The notes beneath the pieces were generated by a model that saw only the letters and a list, made by a program, of their open reading frames with translations, was not told the DNA's origin and ran no database searches. From positions 9,226 to 73,225 of the forward strand of contig JBLIGQ010000011.1 in assembly GCA_047636995.1 (NCBI GenBank): 64,000 nt of DNA. The letters run 5' to 3'. The position numbers and the translations under genes are program-made. This stretch comes from JAQWQB01 sp047636995. Its GTDB lineage: Bacteria; Bacteroidota; Bacteroidia; Flavobacteriales_D; Sanyastnellaceae. Below are positions 59,014-64,000 of the stretch, piece after piece. Every line of letters starts with the position of its first letter. Position 1 is the first letter of the stretch.

Positions 59014-60030
59014 ATGAAAACAGGAATCTTAATTATTAACCTCGGCACTCCAGATGCACCAACTCCGCGATCCGTAGGTAGGTATTTGCGGGAATTTCTT
59101 GGGGACGAAAGGGTTATTGACATTCCTTGGTTAGGACGAAAAATCCTCGTCAATGGAATCATCGCGCCAACAAGAAAATATAAATCGGCTAGGGAGTACA
59201 AAAAAGTTTGGACCGACAATGGATCACCTTTGTTGCTGCATGCTGTTGCACTGAAAGAAAAGCTTCAAGAGCGCTTCAAAGGCGAAGATACAACCGTTGA
59301 AATGGCCATGCGCTATCAAAGTCCGTCAATGAAAAGCGTGCTTGACAAAATGAATAAGGACAATTACGACCGCATTTTAGTCTTGCCCTTGTACCCACAC
59401 TACGCCTCGGCATCAACAGGATCAACCATTCAAAAGGCAATGGAATTGATTTCTAAATGGTATGTCATTCCAGAAATACAGATTATCAGTCAGTTCTGGG
59501 AAGACGAAGGTTACCTGGGTTCCTTTGAAAAAAGAGCAGGCGAATTTGATTTGAATGCGTATGATAAAATCCTCTTTAGTTACCACGGACTTCCTGAACG
59601 CCACGTAGACAAAGTCTATGAAGACCGGAAGTGCTCTAATCATTCTTGCGAAGACGAAATCAACGAAGAAAATAAGTTTTGCTACAAAGCCACTTGCTTT
59701 GCTACCACAAGAGCTTTGGCTAAAAGGTTGAACATCCCAGAAGAGAAGTACACTGTTTGCTTTCAATCTCGTCTAGACAAGAAGTGGCTGCGTCCTTTTG
59801 CTGATGAAGTAATTGAAGAACTGGGAAAAGAAGGGGTCAAAAAACTCCTCGTTTTCTCACCAGCCTTTGTTGCAGATTGTTTGGAAACGACTGTTGAAAT
59901 TGGCCGAGAATATTTGGAGATTTTCGAAGAAAACGGCGGACAAACATTAGATTTAGTTCCTAGCTTGAACAGTGAAGATTTTTGGGTAAGCGGATTGGAG
60001 AGAATGATTCGAAAGAAATTAATTCTATAA
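59014..60030 (+). CDS. hemH: ferrochelatase
   Basis: The 338-residue protein begins TGILIINLGTPDAPTPRSVGRYLREFLGD. It has the catalytic His in FSYHGLPERH and Cys residues (CSNHSCEDEINEENKFCYKATCFATT), then CFQSRLDKKWLRPF and FSPAFVADCLETTVEI with the catalytic Glu. It inserts iron into protoporphyrin IX. It starts 36 nt after lpdA and is probably cotranscribed. A weak inverted repeat (AAGGTCCC with GGAACCTT) follows the gene without a T run. Confidence 0.95.
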   Translation: MKTGILIINLGTPDAPTPRSVGRYLREFLGDERVIDIPWLGRKILVNGIIAPTRKYKSAREYKKVWTDNGSPLLLHAVALKEKLQERFKGEDTTVEMAMRYQSPSMKSVLDKMNKDNYDRILVLPLYPHYASASTGSTIQKAMELISKWYVIPEIQIISQFWEDEGYLGSFEKRAGEFDLNAYDKILFSYHGLPERHVDKVYEDRKCSNHSCEDEINEENKFCYKATCFATTRALAKRLNIPEEKYTVCFQSRLDKKWLRPFADEVIEELGKEGVKKLLVFSPAFVADCLETTVEIGREYLEIFEENGGQTLDLVPSLNSEDFWVSGLERMIRKKLIL

Positions 60031-60203
60031 AATGATAAAGGTCCCACGTTAGGAACCTTCATCGAGCTAATCATCTGAAATAAACTCCTGGTTTTCGGTT
60101 ATCGAATAATCACCATTGAGAGTATATAGGTATTTGACAATTAGCATACCAGCCCAACATTACAATATAAACCAACTGTTAGCCAGCAATCTACATCTTG
60201 TGT

Positions 60204-60227
60204 CATTTTGGGAATATTCCCAAAATG
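60204..60227. promoter_or_regulatory. perfect 24-bp palindrome over the start of the pabB-like gene
   Basis: CATTTTGGGAAT and ATTCCCAAAATG form a perfect, uninterrupted palindrome that spans the predicted TTG start codon (60208). It has no T run, so it is not a terminator. It could be an operator for a dimeric repressor. The other features of 60031-60203 are unremarkable. Confidence 0.45.
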
Positions 60228-61479
60228 GGATAACTATACCAAATTGGGAAATAAAACCTTCGTACCAAATCTAGCCAACCTAAATGACCAAACGGTCATT
60301 TACCTTCACGACGCGCTCAAAGAGAGTAGGTCTCTCCTCGCAATTGGATCTTTGAGATCAATTGGCTTTAAAAACCCCTCTAAATCCAGCCTTGAGAACC
60401 TCCAAACATTCTTGACCGCTAAGAAAACATGGCTTTTTGGCTGGATTGGGTACGACGTCAAAAACGCTATTGAAGCGCTCGAAACAGACAAACCTGACTT
60501 TTTTGAACTGCCTGACCTTTTCTTTTGTGAACCACGCATCGTCATAGAAATCAACAGAGGAGACCTCAAAGTACTCAAAGGAAAAGACGAACCCGATATA
60601 GAAAGCATCCAAAAGAGCTTGCTAGAAAATCCAGAAAAAAATCCGCTGCACCCAGGTGAACTAACACCCAGAACACCAAAGGAAGCGTACATAAAAGCCA
60701 TTGAAATTCTTCTGAAACACATTCAACGGGGCGACATCTACGAAATCAATTACTGCCAAGACTTTTATAGTGAGCACCACCCTATTCACCCGTTCAACAC
60801 CTATCAGAAACTGCACTCACTTACCAAAGCTCCCTTTTCGGTTTACCTAAAACACAAGCAAAATTATTTGCTGTGCGCGTCACCTGAGCGCTACTTGAGC
60901 AAAAAAGGAAACACCCTCACCTCAGAACCCATCAAAGGAACCACCAAAAGAGGTAAAACAACTGAAGAAGATGAGTTACTCAAAACAGAATTAAAGAACG
61001 ACATTAAAGAACGCGGTGAAAACATCATGATCACTGATTTAGTTCGAAATGATTTAAGCAAAGTAGCGCGAAAAGGCACCGTGAAGGTGGAAGAACTATG
61101 TGCCATTCACTCCTTCGAAACGGTGCACCAAATGATTTCTAAGGTATCTGCCGAAGTAGCATCAGACATCAACTTTGTAGACATCCTTCGCGCCACATTC
61201 CCCATGGGAAGCATGACTGGAGCCCCCAAAGTGCGCGCGATGCAATTGACAGACCGTTATGAAGCAGCAAGACGTGGACTCTATTCGGGAAGCGTGGGTT
61301 ACATCACACCAGAAGGCGATTTCGATTTTAATGTTGTGATCAGAAGCCTTCTCTATAACGCACATTCGCATTACCTTTCTGCCAAAGTTGGAGGAGCCAT
61401 TACCGCTCTTTCGTCTCCCGAAAAAGAATATGAAGAGTGCTTACTTAAAGCTGATGCCCTCTTTAGATCATTGCGCTGA
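60208..61479 (+). CDS. pabB: chorismate-binding enzyme, aminodeoxychorismate synthase component I-like
   Basis: The ~423-residue protein has the anthranilate synthase I / PabB catalytic core: IQRGDIYEINYCQDF, SPERYLSK, SEPIKGTTKRGK, MITDLVRNDLSKVARKGTVKVEEL and GSMTGAPKVRAMQLTDRYE. The length and the IYEINYCQ segment favour PabB over TrpE, giving 4-amino-4-deoxychorismate for folate. No glutamine amidotransferase subunit is adjacent. No ATG exists near the N-terminus; the start is TTG at 60208 or possibly ATT at 60205. Its stop overlaps the tilS start (TGATG). Confidence 0.88.
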   Translation: MGIFPKWDNYTKLGNKTFVPNLANLNDQTVIYLHDALKESRSLLAIGSLRSIGFKNPSKSSLENLQTFLTAKKTWLFGWIGYDVKNAIEALETDKPDFFELPDLFFCEPRIVIEINRGDLKVLKGKDEPDIESIQKSLLENPEKNPLHPGELTPRTPKEAYIKAIEILLKHIQRGDIYEINYCQDFYSEHHPIHPFNTYQKLHSLTKAPFSVYLKHKQNYLLCASPERYLSKKGNTLTSEPIKGTTKRGKTTEEDELLKTELKNDIKERGENIMITDLVRNDLSKVARKGTVKVEELCAIHSFETVHQMISKVSAEVASDINFVDILRATFPMGSMTGAPKVRAMQLTDRYEAARRGLYSGSVGYITPEGDFDFNVVIRSLLYNAHSHYLSAKVGGAITALSSPEKEYEECLLKADALFRSLR

Positions 61480-62807
61480 TGTTACAGAAATTCAATCAAC
61501 ACCTCCAATCTACCAAGCTCATCGCCCATGATGACTACACCATTGTAGCCTGCAGTGGCGGGTCAGACTCAATGGCCCTGGCCGGACTTCTCAAGGCGGC
61601 AGAAATGAAATTTTGCCTGGCACATGTCAACTTCCAATTGCGGGGCGAAGATTCAGAACTGGATCAAGAAATTGTTCAAACCTGGGGGAAAGACAACGGC
61701 ATTGAAGTGTATGTCAAACGCTTTAAAACAGATGCCATTGCCGAAGAAACAGGGCAAAGCATTCAGGCTACTGCCCGAAGGTTAAGGTATTTGTGGTTTG
61801 ACCAATTGAAGTCAGAGATTCAAGCCACCGCCATTGCCACCGCCCACCATAGCGATGACCAAGTGGAAACACATTTATGGCACCTCATGAGAGGAAGCAG
61901 TTGGTCTGGATTCACGGGCATTCCTCCCGTGCATGGCGACATTGTGCGTCCATTGCTCTTCGCTACAAAAAAGGAACTCACCAGTTATGTTGCTGAAAAC
62001 AACATTCCTTTTCGCACAGATAAAAGCAATGCCTCTGACAAATACATGCGGAATCGGATTAGGAACGAAGTAATTCCGTTGCTTGAAGACATCAGACCCG
62101 GATTCAAACACAACGTTCACAGACAGATAGCAGCGTTCTCAGAAGCGGGGTACATTATTGACCAGTTCATGAGCGAATTGGAATCTGGCATGCTAAATTT
62201 GGGAAGCAATGGTATTGAGTTAAACGTAGAAGACCTAAAAGAAATGCCCTTTTCACGCTTGTTATTACTGCACGTGTTACCTGATTACGGCTTTCCCGGA
62301 AGACGCGTAAGCGAAGTCCTCAACCTGCTCAATGCCCAAGTTGGAAAAGCACTTTATTCCTCAACGCACCGCATTGTGCGCGAACGAGAAAGCATTCAAA
62401 TTCGCCCTATCCCTTTAAATACAAGCGAAGAAACACTCATTTCTCAAGACGACCTCGAGATCCATTCACCAGCTCACTTGGTGTTAGAAATTTCTGAAAA
62501 CACGGCTATTCCCAAAATGGGAAGCCCGAATGAAGCTGTTTTCGACCTGGATAAAATCAAGTTCCCCTTGAAGCTTAGAAGGTGGAAATCTGGCGATAAA
62601 CTTCAGCCTTTCGGCATGGAGGGCACGCAGAAGGTGAGTGACCTATTGATTCAAAAAAAGCTTACTACCAGCGAAAAAGAAAACACCTTCGTACTCAAAA
62701 GTGGAAACGTCATCATTTGGGTGATTGGAATTCGTACCAGCGCAGCTTCAAAGGTCTCAATTCATACAAGTAAGGCACTTCGAATCAAACATGTAGAGAT
62801 TAGCTGA
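61479..62807 (+). CDS. tilS: tRNA(Ile)-lysidine synthetase
   Basis: The 442-residue protein has the PP-loop ATPase motif (ACSGGSDSMALAGLL), HVNFQLRGEDSELD, TAHHSDDQVETHLWHLMRGS and a C-terminal TilS domain (LRRWKSGDKLQPFGMEGTQKVSDLLIQKKL). It converts C34 of the CAU-anticodon isoleucine tRNA to lysidine, so it is essential for reading AUA. It is translationally coupled to the pabB-like gene. Confidence 0.95.
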   Translation: MLQKFNQHLQSTKLIAHDDYTIVACSGGSDSMALAGLLKAAEMKFCLAHVNFQLRGEDSELDQEIVQTWGKDNGIEVYVKRFKTDAIAEETGQSIQATARRLRYLWFDQLKSEIQATAIATAHHSDDQVETHLWHLMRGSSWSGFTGIPPVHGDIVRPLLFATKKELTSYVAENNIPFRTDKSNASDKYMRNRIRNEVIPLLEDIRPGFKHNVHRQIAAFSEAGYIIDQFMSELESGMLNLGSNGIELNVEDLKEMPFSRLLLLHVLPDYGFPGRRVSEVLNLLNAQVGKALYSSTHRIVRERESIQIRPIPLNTSEETLISQDDLEIHSPAHLVLEISENTAIPKMGSPNEAVFDLDKIKFPLKLRRWKSGDKLQPFGMEGTQKVSDLLIQKKLTTSEKENTFVLKSGNVIIWVIGIRTSAASKVSIHTSKALRIKHVEIS

Positions 62808-62856
62808 AACCTTTCATCTTGGACTGTCGTTTATTAACTAACCTAACGACTTTACC

Positions 62857-63153
62857 ATGACACCATTTTTAATCAACCATCCTGTCACCCGCGCATTTCT
62901 ATCGGAAATGCAATATGCTGATGCTGACGTTCTAGAAACGTCCTTTGCCCAGCGCGCAAGAAGCAGGAAACTTTTCACAGCCATTTCTTTAGAATCGCTC
63001 AAGGCCCAAGAAGTTGTTCTCTGGATTGAAGCAAAGAATTCCTGTTTCCCTATCTCTACACGCATCACAGCCATTGGCGACCGCATGATCCATCTAGAAA
63101 AAAATGTGCGCATCCCCATTCGTTCAATTTGCCAAGTGCAGCTCCAGTCATAA
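62857..63153 (+). CDS. small protein of unknown function
   Basis: The 98-residue basic protein has no signal peptide or membrane helix. It contains short strand-like stretches (EVVLWIEAKNSCFPISTRITAIGDRMIHLEKNVRIPIRSICQVQL) suggestive of a small beta-barrel or SH3-like fold. I recognise no family. It sits 49 nt after tilS on the same strand and may be cotranscribed. The reading frame is well formed and codon use fits the neighbours, so it is probably real. Confidence 0.55.
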   Translation: MTPFLINHPVTRAFLSEMQYADADVLETSFAQRARSRKLFTAISLESLKAQEVVLWIEAKNSCFPISTRITAIGDRMIHLEKNVRIPIRSICQVQLQS

Positions 63154-63168
63154 CCTAATCTTAGTTCG

Positions 63169-63176
63169 TACTTTTG
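63169..63176 (+). promoter_or_regulatory. -7 promoter element of the queuosine precursor transporter gene
   Basis: TACTTTTG ends 4 nt before the ATG at 63181. A leaderless transcript is predicted. Confidence 0.5.
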
Positions 63177-63180
63177 CAGA

Positions 63181-63885
63181 ATGAGCAACCTTTCCGCAAA
63201 AGACCGCGAAGTCGCATTTCGTCTCTATTTACTCCTCGCAGGTTTGTTTATCGCAAGCCTTGTCACCTGTAATTTAATCTTCAGAAAGTTTTTTATTTGG
63301 AATCCTTTTGGGGAAGAAGGAGTGTCATTCGAACAAAGTGTTGGAATACTTCCTTACCCAATCACCTTCTTACTTACCGATTTAATTTCAGAAGTTTTTG
63401 GAGCCAAGCGGGCTAACCAAGTAGTTTTTGCCGGACTGATCTCATCTGTTTTTGTACTTCTGATCATCACACTTGCCGGCGAAGCATCTGCAACGGCATG
63501 GTCCCCCGTCACGGATGGAGAATTCAATCACGTATTCGGACAAACAGCAACCGCAGTTGGAGCAAGCATGTGCGCGTATCTCATCGCTCAATTCGTAGAC
63601 ATCCGTGTGTTTCATTACTTAAAAGAGAAGACAAAAGGCAAGCGCCTTTGGATCAGAAATAACTTTTCGACCATCACCTCTCAATTTATCGATACTTTTA
63701 CGGTCATCATTTTGCTTTGCTTTTTGGGCGAAATAGAATGGAGCTTATTTTGGATCCTTGTTTTGAATGGATTTCTATTCAAAGTTTTGGTTGCTATTTT
63801 TGACACACCACTCTTTTATCTGACCACTTGGTTGGTGCGAAGGCGGTTCAAATTAGCCCTTGGCGAAGAGGTAAAACTATATTAG
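63181..63885 (+). CDS. queuosine precursor transporter (YhhQ/QPTR family)
   Basis: The 234-residue membrane protein has six or more helices and the QPTR pattern: ASLVTCNLIFRKFFIWNPFG, GILPYPITFLLTDLISEVFGAKRANQVVFAGL, AYLIAQFVDIRVFHYLKEKTKGKRLWIRNNFSTITSQFIDTFTVI and the C-terminal DTPLFYLTTWLVRR. It takes up queuine or preQ precursors used in tRNA modification. A TACTTTTG element 4 nt before the ATG gives it its own promoter. Confidence 0.92.
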   Translation: MSNLSAKDREVAFRLYLLLAGLFIASLVTCNLIFRKFFIWNPFGEEGVSFEQSVGILPYPITFLLTDLISEVFGAKRANQVVFAGLISSVFVLLIITLAGEASATAWSPVTDGEFNHVFGQTATAVGASMCAYLIAQFVDIRVFHYLKEKTKGKRLWIRNNFSTITSQFIDTFTVIILLCFLGEIEWSLFWILVLNGFLFKVLVAIFDTPLFYLTTWLVRRRFKLALGEEVKLY

Positions 63886-63935
63886 GATTCCAATTGTACA
63901 GATAGTAGAACACAACCCGAGCACAGCAATCTCGG

Positions 63936-63943
63936 TATATTTG
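63936..63943 (+). promoter_or_regulatory. -7 promoter element of the gene entering at the window end
   Basis: TATATTTG, 23 nt before the ATG at 63967. Confidence 0.4.
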
Positions 63944-63966
63944 ATAGAATTCAATTCTGAAGAACC

Positions 63967-64000
63967 ATGTTGAGATTTAAAGCAACAATTTTAATATTGA
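63967..64000 (+). CDS. start of an exported protein, cut by the window end
   Basis: Only 11 codons are visible (MLRFKATILIL). A short positive stretch followed by hydrophobic residues looks like the start of a signal peptide. A consensus -7 element lies just upstream. Confidence 0.45.
   Translation, partial: MLRFKATILIL

Noticed and set aside
60031..60062. Intrinsic terminator after hemH
   Set aside because: The inverted repeat AAGGTCCC/GGAACCTT has a mismatch and lacks a T run, so it is too weak to call.
60212..62523. Shared 16-mer (ATTCCCAAAATGGGA with flanking base) at the pabB palindrome and inside tilS
   Set aside because: One chance 16-bp match is expected in about half of 64-kb windows. 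In tilS it lies within coding sequence and lacks the full palindrome.

Overview
The window looks like a chromosomal segment of a Bacteroidota bacterium, most likely a marine member of the Flavobacteriales (Cryomorphaceae/Schleiferiaceae-like). Reasons: many genes carry the Bacteroidota-type -7 promoter element TAnnTTTG; one giant secreted protein ends in a type IX secretion (T9SS) sorting domain; hybrid histidine kinases and a propeller/Y_Y_Y sensor are present; and the base composition is moderately AT-rich throughout. No tRNA, rRNA, insertion sequence, prophage or CRISPR array was seen. Almost all of it is core-genome material in tightly packed operons.

Layout. 1-5.2 kb: methylmalonyl-CoA epimerase, two small exported proteins, an SDR oxidoreductase, NADP-type glutamate dehydrogenase, and a secreted protein with a C-terminal dockerin-like calcium module. 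5.2-9.6 kb: a small membrane protein and a lipoprotein cytochrome c, then hflX, rbfA, a membrane-tailed methyltransferase and a LolC/E-type permease. 9.6-15.2 kb: dusB, a CPBP-family membrane protein, ispD, superoxide dismutase, an S41 (CtpA) protease and dCMP deaminase. 15.2-19.2 kb: a 994-residue beta-propeller/transmembrane/class III adenylate cyclase, cob(I)alamin adenosyltransferase and a DUF2795 protein. 19.4-26.2 kb (mostly minus): aspartate kinase, GNAT acetyltransferase, CvpA, then an overlapping rfbD-phosphohexomutase-hybrid kinase operon. 26.2-36.7 kb: an HPt protein and a membrane hybrid kinase, an outer-membrane barrel protein, the 1.7-kilo-residue T9SS cargo protein and a MacB-like permease. 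37.0-44.2 kb: purH and the rod-shape operon mreB-mreC-mreD-pbp2-rodA. 44.2-47.9 kb: a regulated cysteine operon (below). 48.4-64 kb: odhB/odhA, a prenyl synthase/rmlA operon, an RND/MMPL exporter, lpdA, hemH, a chorismate-utilising enzyme (pabB-like), tilS, a queuosine-precursor transporter and the first bases of another exported protein.

The most interesting region is 44.69-47.89 kb. Two tiny ORFs in tandem, one with four consecutive Cys codons and one with six, are each followed by a strong intrinsic terminator. Each terminator's 5' arm can alternatively pair with sequence just behind the Cys codons. Downstream lies a four-gene operon for protein-thiocarboxylate-dependent cysteine synthesis: a CysM-like synthase, a JAMM (Mec+-like) protease, a CysO/MoaD-like sulfur carrier and a MoeZ-like adenylyltransferase-rhodanese. 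This reads as double ribosome-mediated transcription attenuation that senses charged tRNA-Cys. The carrier ends in Gly-Gly-Ser-Tyr rather than Gly-Gly, so it probably needs trimming, plausibly by the JAMM protein next to it.

Other points: several genes have the -7 element only 4-5 nt before the start codon, which predicts leaderless mRNAs. Two intergenic stretches (about 19.18-19.37 kb on the minus strand and 26.43-26.55 kb on the plus strand) look like small structured RNA genes. A hairpin-rich 500-bp intergenic region holds a 4 x 14-bp tandem repeat.
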